Part shown: positions 47,393 to 58,881 of the stretch, piece by piece | Layout of the letters: every line of letters starts with the position of its first letter | Numbering within the stretch: the stretch's first letter is position 1 | NCBI RefSeq assembly: GCF_040412425.1 | Contig: NC_089749.1 | Location: 31,553,313-31,617,312, forward strand | Source of the DNA: Macrobrachium rosenbergii | Taxonomy: Eukaryota > Arthropoda > Malacostraca > Decapoda > Palaemonidae | Length of the DNA: 64,000 nucleotides | Direction: 5' to 3' | The notes under the pieces: model-generated | What the model was told of the DNA's origin: nothing | Seen by the model: the letters and a program-made list of their open reading frames with translations, nothing else | Databases searched by the model: none | Made by a program: the position numbers and the translations under genes

Positions 47393-47694
47393 CTGAAAAG
47401 TGATACAAAAGTTTGTTAGGAAATACATTTACTAAGTGTAGCTAATGAAGAAAAATATAAATAATTAATTTAAGATCTATTTTTTAAATACTTACCCCTC
47501 CATTATAGAGCCTTTACTTCTGCGCCAGTGGGAGTTCGACAAATTGCAAAAGAAAAATAAAAACACCTGGTTTTCTATGACTATCAGTTTTCTATCCATC
47601 TACTTCCCCCAACCCCCACCAGGGGACCAATGAGTACAAACACTCATAGCCAGTCAGTCTTCTGTCCACTTTGAATGTGAGAAGGTAGGGAAGA

Positions 47695-47795
47695 CAAATT
47701 ATATAATGGAGGTAATAATTTAAAAAATATTCTTAAATTAAATATTCATATTTTTTAAATGAACATTACCTCTCCATTATATAGCTGATTCCCAC
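47695..47795. repeat. Element C internal complementary region (ICR)
   Basis: ATAATGGAGGTAATAATTTA, then AAAATATTCTTAAATT, meets AAATATTCATATTTTTTAAA and TGAACATTACCTCTCCATTA head-to-head. The halves are inverses of the two ends (AATTTAAGATCTATTTTTTA... at 47468 and GAGAGGTGAGGTTCATTTAA at 54434). Confidence 0.85.
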
Positions 47796-47955
47796 ATTTG
47801 AAAAAGGAGGTGGGCAAAATGGAAATCAGCCAACCCTTTAAAAGCTACTCAGTAGCAAAACATCAAGTACAAAACAACTATTTGTTTACCCACTGAATTC
47901 AATCCATTGGCTATTACTGCTACCTTGGGAGGATTGGCACTCAGGTATGAGAGCC

Positions 47956-48813
47956 TCACCATGAAGATACCTGAGGTTTCTTTGGAGGATGCCCCTTCAG
48001 CAGAAGGAAGGGTAGGATTGCTGTGCGAAAACCCTGCAGAGCCAACAATGGATAACTAACAGGTACCTCCGTACCAAAAGGTACACTTTCAATACTAAAC
48101 ACTGAGTACCTCCAAACTTCCAAATAACCACAACTGGGTTTAAAAAGCAGTAGGCCGAAAAGGCTACCAATCGATTCACGATATAATATCCCCCTGCACA
48201 AACCAGAGGAGTTTAACGCTCTGCAACATCCGCATTTAATCTCCTCACCATGAAGATAAATCATAGCAAATACATTATTCCCGTGCCACCGAGTGATTTC
48301 GATGACTTATCTAAGGATAAATTCTCTCCAAATTTAAAAGCTGTAGCCACTGCTCCGATGTCAGGTGGTGTGACTTTCATTAAGGGTAGAAATTAGCATA
48401 AAAGTCCTTAACCAATGACCTAATGAAAAGGACGTTACTTTCCTACTCATCGGAAGCTTTGGCTTCCAAACACTATACACAGAGCATTTACATCAGCTTT
48501 AATACTTTCAGTGTAATTCAAATATTCCAAGCTAGGTAAAGATACTGTTTTAGGTCAGGGCCTAGCACAAAACCATACCTAGCGTTAAATAGGAAAAATA
48601 ATTGGCATGTCTTTAGCAAAGCCTACCTTAACTGGCAAAGTTTGTTGCTCTCTCACTCTTTAGCGGTAGCAAAGCTAATGTGAAGAGTTCCCAGAGAAAC
48701 CTCTTAACAAGGAGCTTGTTCCAAAAGGTTCAAAGGTCAACACCATATTGAACTGAAGAACTGCATACAGATTCCAAGGTAAAGTACTTATCAGAGACTT
48801 GGAAAACTCCACC
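47956..48813 (-). pseudogene. Tyrosine recombinase remnant (element C)
   Basis: Decayed recombinase. LPWNLYAVLQFNMVLTFEPF and GTSSLLRGF at about 48780-48700 align with PWSLDVVLKWLSDSRFEP...SSLL of element B. Near 48265, NNVFAMIYLHGEE aligns with SVFAMHYLRDME around the catalytic tyrosine. Many stops lie between. The 5' side is cut by the TTAA element at 48814, and sequence resumes at 49861. Confidence 0.68.
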
Positions 48814-49860
48814 TTAACCCTTAAACGCCTACTGGACGTACCATACGTCGACTAAAATTGTCTGTTGGGTGCCAAGTGGACGTATGGTACGTCGACTAAA
48901 AATGGTTTTTTTAAATATTCGCGGAAAAATAATTACAGGCCTAGTTTGCGAAAGGTTTTAAATCACGCGCCTTGAGGGATGCTGGGAGTTCATGGATCAC
49001 GCTGTTGTTTTGTTTATAAGCGTCACCTAGACGCGCATGCGCGAATGTCTTCCTTCTCGCACCAGAAAGCATCAGCGGCGCATCGTCGGAGAGCGATATC
49101 TTGACGCATCCGTGTTTTGCAGAACTTTGGCGAGTGTTTGCGTATTTGTGAGGCAACAGGACGTAGAATGCAACAAAAAATAAATCATGCTTTTAGCTTT
49201 TACCATTTTTGAAATATTTTCACATAAATCACGATAAATAGAAAAAAATCAACCTTCGGTCAACTTTAACTCGATCGAAATGGTAAAAAAATGCAATCGT
49301 AAGCTAAAAAACTTACAGTCTAGTAATATTTAATCAATTTCCTTCATTTTGAAACAATTGGAAAGTCTCTAGCACAATATTTTGATTTATGGTGAATTTT
49401 TGAAAAAAAGAAAAACTTTTTTTTACGTCCGCGAGTTACGAATTCATGCATCATTTTGTGATAATATTTTCTCTGTGTTGCTTTAATCGTTTTACAATCT
49501 GTTATATACCAAAATCATCGCAATTTAGTGTACAATACAACTAAAAAAAAGTAACTCATTACCTTTAACCGTTTTGCTTACAGCGCGATTTGTATACAAT
49601 TATATATGAGTTTTTTTTTTCGCTGTCATATATTCCAATATTTATATATGATAATGATATTTACTTTCATTTCTGATGGTTGCATACTAAACTTCAGGCA
49701 ATGAGAAAAAAAGGAGCCAAAAATGAACTCTTAATCTTAAAAACTAAGCAAGTTGTGATTTTTTGAAAAAAACTTTTTTTCCACTTCGGCGCTAGCTCCT
49801 GAACGCCGTCGGCATACGGGAGACGTTTTTGTAAATAGAGGCTCGGTATTTAAGGGTTAA
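48814..49860. mobile_element. TTAA-flanked DNA element (piggyBac-like MITE), 1.04 kb
   Basis: TTAA at both ends; inverted termini CCCTTAAACGC and GTATTTAAGGG. An inner repeat GGACGTA(CC/TG)GTACGTCGACTAAA occurs twice at about 48834-48902. No transposase ORF. TTAA duplication plus CCC ends is the piggyBac pattern. Confidence 0.8.
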
Positions 49861-49883
49861 TATCTCAAGACATCTATATACAG

Positions 49884-50238
49884 TACAGTAAACCCCCCGT
49901 ATTCACGTTCTCATGATTCGCGGACTCATGCATTCACGAGTTTCTCTGTGGAACATATCTAGCCATTATTCGCGGAAAATTCGCCCATTCGCGGTATTTT
50001 TCACTGCGAAATATTCACTAATTACTGTATTTTCATATAATTTTCATGAATGAATGCACTTTTTGTGATAAAACTATTAAAATACTCAGGTATATGCATT
50101 TTTACAGGGTTTTTCTGTGTTTAAACTATCAAAATGGGTTTTCTAAGTGTTTTTAGAGGGGTTTTAAGTACTCGCGGATTTTAGCTATTTGCGGGGGCGT
50201 GTGGGACGCATCCCCCATGAATACGGGGGTTCACTGTA
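49884..50238. mobile_element. CAGTAAACCCCCC-type MITE, complete 355-bp copy
   Basis: Ends TACAGTAAACCCCCCGTATT and AATACGGGGGTTCACTGTA. Inside are TTCTCTGTGGAACATATCTA and CGCGGATTTTAGCTATTTGC. It sits 24 bp inside the resumed element C sequence. Confidence 0.85.
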
Positions 50239-50659
50239 TGTCCCCCGTAATCACAGGGGTTAGATACCACAACCACCCACATTAAGCGAAAATCTGCGTT
50301 AAGCTGGCATCCCCATCTAAAAATGCTTGTAACTGGCTATTTTATTAGTTCAAACACCAAAGGCCTACTCTAAAAATGCTTATAACTGCCTACTTTAATT
50401 GTTCACTGCCTATTTTAATAGTTCAAACACAAATATACTTTAAACTATCATCCTAAAACCCTTTAATATAATTTCAGAGTCGTCTTACAACATTACCCTT
50501 AAAAATATGTGACTTACAGCTACATGTGAAAACTAATCTGGTTACCCCTATACGTATTCAGGCAGAGCCATTTTCTCTCATACAGTACTGAAACTGTCCC
50601 GTTTTCCTTTTTCAGATAGGGGAAACATTGGGAATTCACAAGTAGAGTTAATAAGTGTA

Positions 50660-51480
50660 CAGACAGTATATACTCGTGTAACACACAACCTCGCGTATTG
50701 TGTGACCCACAAATTTTCAACCTTAAAAAACGATTTTATCATGTATCTCATGTATTGTGCGAGTTCCTTTTTTGACAGACCAAATTACAATAGACTATCC
50801 CATCTTCTAGTTAACGCAGAAGAGAAAGATAAAAGTATCGTTACTAACGTTATATTGTACTTGTCGTGTAAACGCGTACAACCATAAACACCGAACAAGA
50901 AACGGCTGTTTTGCCATGAACAACCGAAATGGATAACAGCTGCTTTGCTTGCATTTCAACCATCGTACAAGAGTAAAAAATTACCATAGTTATCTTACAA
51001 ATAACATTAGGTAGAATAGGACTGATATATTTTTACATTATACCCTTACGGAGAAAAGATCAGCAAGGAAATACATACTGCTAAATTTAAGCTGCAAGTT
51101 GTAGCTGAAGCTGAGAAAACAATGTTCAGGCTGTTAATGACTATAAATTAAGATGCATTGGCAACATGGATGAAACTTCAATATGCTCGACCGTAAATAA
51201 AATTGGAGAGAAAAGTATTTTAATCAAAACTACTGGGCATGAAGGAACACATTTTACTGTTGTTTTCACCTCGATAAAAGATAAATTCGTAAAGCTTGCA
51301 TTATGATGAAACCAAGTGAAAAAAGAAAATGCAATCTGTTGACTTTTTTACATAAAAAACATGCCCCCAATGCCACCTACTAAAAAAAATAATTAAATTC
51401 AGTTCACAACAAGACTTGGTCATATTTCTACTTAAAAACACCTCGTATAATGAAAAATAACCCTGTCCCATATAAATAGA
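50660..51480 (+). pseudogene. Pogo/Tigger-like transposase relic
   Basis: Two in-frame islands (51056-51306). One is a helix-turn-helix-like KISKEIHTAKFKLQVVAEAE, followed by NVQAVNDYKL after a one-base slip. The other is GNMDETSICSTVNKIGEKSI, then KTTGHEGTHFTVVFTS, matching the DDE core of pogo/CENP-B-type transposases (NMDET, then T-GHE-x-x-HFTV). A large internal deletion joins them at about 51152. A possible left terminus, ACAGTATATACTCGTGTAAC, is at 50664. Confidence 0.75.
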
Positions 51481-51589
51481 GTACCTAGAGATTCATTTAC
51501 GCTAACTAGAAGAAAGAAAATCGCTCTGAATTCAGTTAAATACAGCGAAATAAGCTTACCTTGTAATCACCCTCTGCTGATTTCCAAAC

Positions 51590-53175
51590 CAATACACTGA
51601 TCACTATGAGGAGAGGGATCTTTCAAGGCAACTCACTGTCCCCAATACTCTTCGTAGTAGCCATGATTCCCATGACAAAAGAACTACAGAAGATGGATGC
51701 TGGGTACCAACTCAAGAAAGGAGGCAACAGAATTAACCACCTGATGTTCATGGATGACATCAAGCTGTCTGTAAGGGCATAAGGGAAATAGATACCCTAA
51801 TCCAGACTGTAAGGATTATATCTGGGCACATCATGATGGCGTTTGGAATAGAAAAATGCACTTTGGTCAACATACAAAAAGGCAAAGTAACAAGGACTGA
51901 AGGGATACAGCTACCAGACAGGAATAGCATCAAACACATAGATGAGACATGATACAAATACCTGGGAATAAACACACAGGCAGTACCAGTAATCAGATAC
52001 AGCGCAGGAGCAGTGGGGTGGACAAAGGCTGAACTCTGCAAGCATAGACCAGAAAACTAGAAAACACATGACAATACACAGAACACTACACCCAAGAGCA
52101 AATACAGACAGACTATACATAACACAAAAGGGAGGAGGGAGAGGGCTACTGAGCATAGAGGACTGTGTCAACATCAAGAGCAGAGCACTGGGCAATATCT
52201 GAAAACCAGTGAAGGCGAGTGGCTAAGGAGTACATGGGAATAAGGACTGATAAAAGTAGACGAAGACCCAGAAATATACAGACACAGGAGAATGAAAAAC
52301 AGAACAGAGGAATGGCACAACAAACCAATGCACAGACAGTACATAAAACAGACCAAAGAACTGGCCAGCAATGAAACATGGCAATGGCTACAGAGGGGAG
52401 AACTCAAGAAGGAAACAGAAGGAATACTAACTGTGGCACAAGATCAGGCCCTAAGAACCAGATATGTTCAAAGAACAAGAGATGGAAATAACATCTCACC
52501 CATATGCAGGAAGTGCAATATGAAAGACGAGACCATAAACTACATAGCTAGCAAATGTCCAGCACTTGCGCAGAACCAGTACAAAAAGAGGCATGATTCA
52601 GTAGCAAAAGCCCTCCACTAGAGCCTGTGCAAGAAACACCAGCTAGCTTGTAGTAATAAGTGGTACAAACACCAACCTGAGGGAGTGATAGCAAACGATC
52701 AGGCAAAGATCCTCTGGGACTATGGTATCAGAACACTGGGTGATATGTGCCAATAGACCATACGCGACGTTGATTGACAAAATCAAGAAGAAAGTATCAA
52801 TCATTGATGTCACAATACCATGGGACACCAGAGTAGATGAAAAAGAATGAGAAAAAATTGATAAGTATCAACACCTGAAAATCGAAATAGGAAGGATATG
52901 GGATATGCCAGTGGAAACTGTACCCATAATCATAGCAGCACTAGGCACGATCCCAAGATCCGTGAAAAGGAATCTGGAAAAACTAGATGCCAAAGCAGCT
53001 CCAGGACTCATGCAAAAGAGTGTGCTACTAGAAACAGCAGACATAGTGAGAAAAGTGATGGATTCCTAAGGAGGCAAGGTGCAACCCAGAACCCCACAAT
53101 ATAAAAACCACCCAGTCGAATAGGATGACTGTGATAGACCAAAAAAAAATAATAATAATAATAATAATAATAATA
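51590..53175 (+). mobile_element. Non-LTR retrotransposon with restriction-like endonuclease (R2/NeSL-type), relic
   Basis: RT: RGIFQGNSLSPILFVVAMIP at 51610, then HLMFMDDIKLSVR, the catalytic box as FMDD. A better-kept frame at 52292-52621 ends ISPICRKCNMKDETINYIAS, KCPALAQNQYKKRHDSV, a C-x2-C...H/Y...C knuckle. Then KILWDYGIRTLGDM and, in shifted frames, SIIDVTIPWDTRVDEKE, the endonuclease core. A (TAA)n tail ends it (53147-53175). Confidence 0.78.
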
Positions 53176-53305
53176 CAGTAATATCAAATCTAAAGCCCTG
53201 AATCGATGGGAAACTTATCTGGAGTAAGAGATAAAAGAGAAGCTGCAGAGGACCTAACCACTTAATAACGGGAAGCAGGCCAAACATGCACCCCTTAAAC
53301 ACAAG

Positions 53306-54043
53306 TACAGTAAAGTTAGTTTATAATGTACAGGCTTGTAACAAATTCAGGCTTATAACGAATGAAAGTGAGTTCCTCAGCCCAATTCAAATAAATGAAC
53401 TTAAAATTGTAGGTATGTAATGAATTATTATGAAATCGGGTATATAACAAACTATTCTGTATGTCCCTGTGACAGTTTTATTAGTAAAAAAAATACCTGT
53501 TGTAATAAAGTGTTAATTTTATTGTTAAACAAACATCAAACAACTGTTATCCAAGTGAACTGTTATTACTTTATCGGCCATGAACAATTTTTGCCCCAAA
53601 AAGGCCATGATTTTTGCAGTACAAGCTGAACGAAAGATATGAAAGGGGCAGCCAGTTTGTCTCATCATTTGGTAGTCAGTATGGCTAGTAAACATGCATA
53701 ACTTCCTATTTAGAACAGAAGTCCAAAACTGACTTTTTACAGTGAAAACCATTTTTTTAACTGTTTAGTGCTTGTTTTTTTATGTAATGTGTAATAAAAA
53801 TGCTATAAATTAATAAAGAAAAAACTACAAACAATTTAAATTTTGTTTTAAACTTTTATTGAAACATATTAGAAATCTTGATACACTTAGGAGAATCAAT
53901 ACTTTAACGTCTGGATTTCATTCTGTATCAAAACACGAGAGTTAATCCTATCATTTCAAGTATCTCTTTTTATAACAAATGATGCCTATAACAAACTGCA
54001 GATGACAGTCCTCTGGAATTCACTATAAACAAACTTTACTGTA
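53306..54043. mobile_element. TA-flanked MITE, TIR CAGTAAAGTTWGTTTATARTG
   Basis: Ends TACAGTAAAGTTAGTTTATA and TATAAACAAACTTTACTGTA. 738 bp, no transposase. The fifth insertion within element C. Confidence 0.82.
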
Positions 54044-54325
54044 TTACCAAACCTTTCCTCTTTAGCTCTCTTCGCTCATGATCAATTTCTATATTTCGTA
54101 AACTGAAATTACCATCGGTTATTCCAATCATAATCTTTCCCTGAGTAATGCATACATCTCGTGAGGGCCAAAAATAAAACTGGAATAATGCCTACTACAA
54201 TGATTCTTACCTTACAGATTCTTACTTATCGAATATTCAAAATAAAATAAAAGAAAATCCAAAACAAACCAATAGAAAACCAAAAACATTAACAATCTGT
54301 CTACCTCTTAAAAAAACAGAGACAG

Positions 54326-54455
54326 AAGGGAGGTGGGGGAAGTAGATGGATAGAAAATGGACATTCACTGAAAACCAGTGCTCTGGTTTTTTGTTACAAT
54401 GTCAGACCACTGCCACAGAAGAGCTATAAAAAGAGAGGTGAGGTTCATTTAAGAA
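54326..54455. repeat. Element C 5' terminal inverted repeat
   Basis: GTGGGGGAAGTAGATGGATA and onward matches the inverse of 47490-47620, and ends AGAGAGGTGAGGTTCATTTA as mirrored in the ICR. Confidence 0.8.
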
Positions 54456-54469
54456 AACAGGAATTTTAT

Positions 54470-55265
54470 GGACAAGCATTAATATTTAAGCTTACTCAAT
54501 AATGAATTTCACATATCTTACACTGGCATGTCTATAGGAAGAGCACACTAGCCTATGAGCTCAGTCCATAATGGTGAATTGGGTGAACAGGAGTGAAATT
54601 AGTAAACTAACACAATTATTTCATGAATAAGAGTGATGTTTATGAAATTTATAAAATATAACTGTACTGAAATGTTTATTAAATTTATACCATATACTGT
54701 ACTGAAATCAGTTATCACACAATACAACCACATTAGACAATTTAAGTTTAATACAAGGTATCAGAGCTCTAGTTCATTTTCTGTTCATGATAAAATGAGC
54801 CTTCTTATGATTCAAAGAGAAAGCAATAGCCTCCTCCCATTTTTAATGGAGCTATAACATACAACAGCATATCTTAAATGCAGATAGCATATTACAATTG
54901 AGTAGCTTTAAAACATCACCCCAGTACTTTGTTATGAAATAATGGTCCCGATTCACTTATTTCCTTGATTAAACATATTTTCTACTATTAACGGCACACA
55001 GTCACACACGAGAAGATGATGGCAAGATGGAAATATATTCACAGCCCAAATAAAAATGCTACACTGTGCTTTACATAATCACATAACATTTTCTAAATAA
55101 AGCTGAAACGTAACACTTAGAATATACTCATAATACTCTGCATAATGTATACCATATTCTTTTCCAGTGATAATGAAATTTTTTATGAATACATACAGAC
55201 ACACTACTTGGTATTGGAGTCTCAGAACCAAGAGCACAAACCTGTACACTGTCTCACTACCATTA
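54470..55265. other. AT-rich intergenic or intron sequence
   Basis: No exon, repeat end or transposon domain recognised. Confidence 0.35.
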
Positions 55266-55267
55266 AC

Positions 55268-55321
<54 letters not shown>

Positions 55322-57210
55322 TAACAATATTATTAGTATTATTCTTCAAAAGATGAAACTTATTCATATGGAACAAGCACAGCGGGGCCATTAACTTGAA
55401 ATTCAAGCTTTCAAAGAATATGGTGTTCATAAGCCCCATTTATTCCCATTATTATTATGATGTTCCAGTTTACTGCATTTTTGGGTTATGGGGTACCATC
55501 AGGAACAGAACCCCTGCCATAAACCAGGGGACTGCCTGTAAAGGGAAATACCAAAAGAGGAGATTTTACTTATTAAAAAAAAATTAATAAATTGATAAAC
55601 AGATAAATTGTATTAAATCCGAGGAGAATAGTATTAGGGTAGTAATGCATTGCACCTTCAATTGAACTTCTGAAGTTCCAATTTCACATCCTTTGGGAAA
55701 CTGTTGCACAGTCCAACAGTGTGAGAAATAAAGGACCTATGGAACTGAGAAGTTGGAAAGTGAGGCACATTTACTGCATATTAGTGCTGCTGTCCAGCAA
55801 ATCTGGTTCCTCTTGGAAGGAAAAGGGAATCAGGGATCAATTGTAAATGTGAAAGATCTGTTAAATACAACTTATGAAAACCTGACAAACAAGAGACCAT
55901 CCATCGATGGTCCAAGTCACAACTGCTACTATTAGGAAACAGAAATCTACCACCACAAACCACTCTATCTAAAAGGGATAATTCTCTGACAGAAGCAGAC
56001 ATCACATCAGAGAACAGTATTCTAGTGAAGGAATGACAAATGACTTAAAACAGGTTGCACCAATTTCATCACTGTTATAAAAATATGAGGCCTTACGAAC
56101 AATACCTAACTTTCATGTGGCACTTACTGAAACTTTCATTAGATGTTTCTCAAAAGTAAGAGGTGAGTCAAAAGTTCCACCTAGAATAGTTAAAGCTTCT
56201 AAAAAAGATAAATCTCTGTTAGATGAAGACATCCACATTGGAGAACAGTATTCTAGTGAAGGAAGGACAAATGACCTAAAACAGGTTGCACTGATTGTAT
56301 CACTGTTATATATATATGAGGCCTTATGAACAATGCCTAAATTTTATGTGGTTTTCGCTGAAACTTTCATTAGATGTTTCTCAAAAATAAGATGTGAGTC
56401 AAAATTTACACCTAGAATAGTTAAAGCTTCATAATCATTCAGCAAAGTCCCATCCACCTGAAGGGGAGGATGGGGTGGAAAATCTGCTAATCAATACTGT
56501 TTTCATTTTAATGGAGTTCAGCCTCATACCATACTGACTACACCATTCACTGATTCAGTCCAAGTACCACTTGAGGCTGAGAGTAACTTCTTTTCTCATA
56601 AGTGGAGACTTTACTACACCCACAAGTGTTGCATTATTGGCATACTGAACAATCTTGTTTTCCAGGACAATAACCATATTATCTGTAAACATTAAAAATA
56701 ACAGTGGACCAGGAACACTACACTATGGAACTCCATACACAATAAGTCTTGGTTCACTAAAGATCCCATCAACAGCAACTCGCTGCTGCCTACCTGTAAG
56801 GAAATCTTGAAGTAATCCTAAAACATCTACCCACTCCTAGATTCTGAACTTTATAAATAAGTGCCTTATGATTTAGTAAATCAAGAGCAGCACTCAAAAC
56901 CCTTACCAAGGTTCTCTTGCAAATGGCATGTCAAGTCTAAAAGAGCATACTGACTATCAGCTAACAATCCTTTAGATTCCACATACTTATATAGTGGCTT
57001 AAAAATAAGTTTTTCAGCAATGATTTTGGAGAGCACAGGGTTTCTTAGAACAGAAATTGGCCTATAGTTATACAATTTTACTGCAGTCTGCAGATATGCC
57101 ACTTGTTTGGAATAATAAAGATGTATTACAAAGCTTGTGCTCATCCACCAATTGATCAAAGATACTACATCCAACTGACATAAAAAAAGCTCTATAGACA
57201 ACTGAAGTCT
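55268..57210 (-). mobile_element. Jockey/CR1-like LINE copy with (AAT)n tail
   Basis: (AAT)n at 55268-55318 marks the 3' end (inverse). Coding islands on minus: NYRPISVLRNPVLSKIIAEK (RT start, 57090), LYKYVESKGLLADSQYA, and near the end LLDRVVCGGRFLFPNSSS (55940) and LPRGTRFAGQQH (55800). An internal 229-bp duplication and a MITE fragment (55485-55540) disrupt it. Confidence 0.8.
55984..56440. repeat. 229-bp tandem duplication inside the LINE
   Basis: Starts near 55984 (TCTCTGACAGAAGCAGACAT) and 56213 (TCTCTGTTAGATGAAGACAT). Both go through GAGAACAGTATTCTAGTGAA and AACTTTCATTAGATGTTTCT. The LINE copy at 45.4-45.6 kb has this block once. Confidence 0.85.
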
Positions 57211-57450
57211 GTAAATGTGGAATCACTAGAAACTTTTTTTAAAAACAAAACAGAAGAAACCATCAGGATTGTTTTTAATAGGTTATTAGGATAACACTCC
57301 ACCCCTCGGCCAGCTATCAATATTACCAAGAATGGCCAGTCTGCATGCCATTGCAGTTTACAAAGCTCAGTCTTTAAAAATCTATAGACAACACACTAGA
57401 AACCTTTTAAAAAACAAAACGAAGAAACCATCAGGATTCTTTGTAGCAGC
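57190..57450. repeat. Dispersed direct repeat pair
   Basis: CTATAGACAAC, then CACTAGAAAC, then AAAACAAAAC, then GAAGAAACCATCAGGATT occur at 57192-57270 and again at 57381-57441. Confidence 0.75.
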
Positions 57451-57639
57451 AGGTAAATTATATAACAGCTGTCCAAAGTTCATTTATTCCTTGACATTTC
57501 AGCAGTACTCTCTACCACTGACCAACAGGAGAATGAAGCCAGGGGTACAGTTATGTCATATTTATACCCACAAGAAAAGTTACAGAAATTTTAGGTAATT
57601 TTTGACTGATTGTCAAAACCAGAGAGAGCTCCTATTGGC

Positions 57640-58550
57640 TAGAAGTGAAATGACTCAACTGGGAGAGTCTGGCTGACTGACAGAGGCACTGATTGGCTGG
57701 TGGATTAGGCCGAAGAAGTCTCCTTGAGAGGAGGCAGAGACTCCCAGGGAAGGAGCTTCTCCAGTCGCATAAAACCTGTAACTCGACCTGGACACTTTGG
57801 AAGGGGGGAAACAAAAACTGCTTTGCCTTGTTCCCTCTTCTCAGACAAACCAATCTTCTACTTCCTCCAGTGCCTTCCTTGCTGAAGAGGAAAGAACTAA
57901 CTTCAATAACTTCGAAGAACCAACTGAGGGGGCTTCCATAAAGAAAGTCGAAGCAGGAATGGAGGGAATAGCTGGCAAGAAGCAGCTTGGATAGGTTGCT
58001 AGCAGGAACCTCAACAGCACAGAGTATGCCGCTGAAGGCGCATCTTGATCGGGAACAGCCTCTTCCTCAGAAGAGACAGGAGAAAGCGATAAATCCGCTG
58101 TTGTCTGAGCTGTAGGGGGAGTCTTCTGAAGCAAACTAAGAATATTATCCAGTTTCCTCTGAATCGGGTCAATTGCAGGAGGAACAATGTCCGAAATGAC
58201 ACTACTAAGAAGAGGTGGAGGGGCGGGCGCCAATGGGCATTGTAGAGACGGGAGACAGTGACGAAACCTGTTGGGGAACAGGTGCCAGTGGGTGCTCAAT
58301 CGCAAACGGGAGCTTGGGCGTTTTGATGCCAATTGCTGGCCGCTCAGGCACTGATTGTAGAGACGAAGGTGCTGGGTGCGCAACTCGTGATGCAGTAGCT
58401 ACTTTATATAACGAAGAATGTCTCCGTGCCACAAGGCACCTCGGTGCCAATTTACGATCGTCGTCAGAAGAAGCAGAAGAGAATTGGTTCAAAAAACGGG
58501 CAAAGAGTTGTCAATCAATGATCAGAATTCGCCTAACGCTATGTTAATTA
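57640..58550 (-). pseudogene. Gag-like fragment (element E)
   Basis: Residues such as IQRKLDNILSLLQKTPPTAQ, DLSLSPVSSEEEAVP, SSARKALEEVEDWFV and, after a frame change, RLEKLLPWESL align with element B gag (LQKQLDNILVILKKSTSA, DPSLSPVLLEEEDL, SSKKAMREVDLWLSEKR). Truncated to the left. Confidence 0.78.
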
Positions 58551-58881
58551 TGCCGAGAGGCCACGAAATTAAATAAAAATATAAATTTAAGCAAAAATTC
58601 TGTGGTTTTACATTTTCCATAAGTGAATGAAGTCATATATGTTATCCAGCCCAGGTTCGAGAGTTCATCAATTGAAGATAAGTCAAACAACCAGCAAAGT
58701 ATAAATTCCAAAATTCGAGCTGCTGCCAACTACAGTCCTTCAATCACAGGCGGTAGAAACAAATTGAAGTTCTTTGCTGTGTTGTACCTTCTCTTACACC
58801 CAAAAGTGGGCGGGGCATGTCGCCATAACAATAACAAACTAGCGGACCTGCAGTTTCAAAATTTTGAGCTGCTGGTTAAGG

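Larger units (their letters stand above)
47468..54465 (-). mobile_element. DIRS-type retrotransposon, element C, host to nested insertions
   Basis: 3' repeat 47490-47620 and 5' repeat 54326-54455 are inverse copies (GGGGGAAGTAGATGGATAGA and its inverse; AAAACCAGTG / CACCTGGTTTT). The ICR is at 47695-47795. Between them only the recombinase end survives (47956 to about 48813); gag and RT/RNase H are gone. Five unrelated insertions fill the interior. The 3' end is about 76 bp from the Nup88 exon a acceptor. Confidence 0.82.

Noticed and set aside
51556..51620. Minus-strand exon-like VLVWKSAEGDYK ending at GTAAGC.
   Set aside because: It overlaps the start of the plus-strand LINE reading, and no acceptor or Nup88 similarity is seen.
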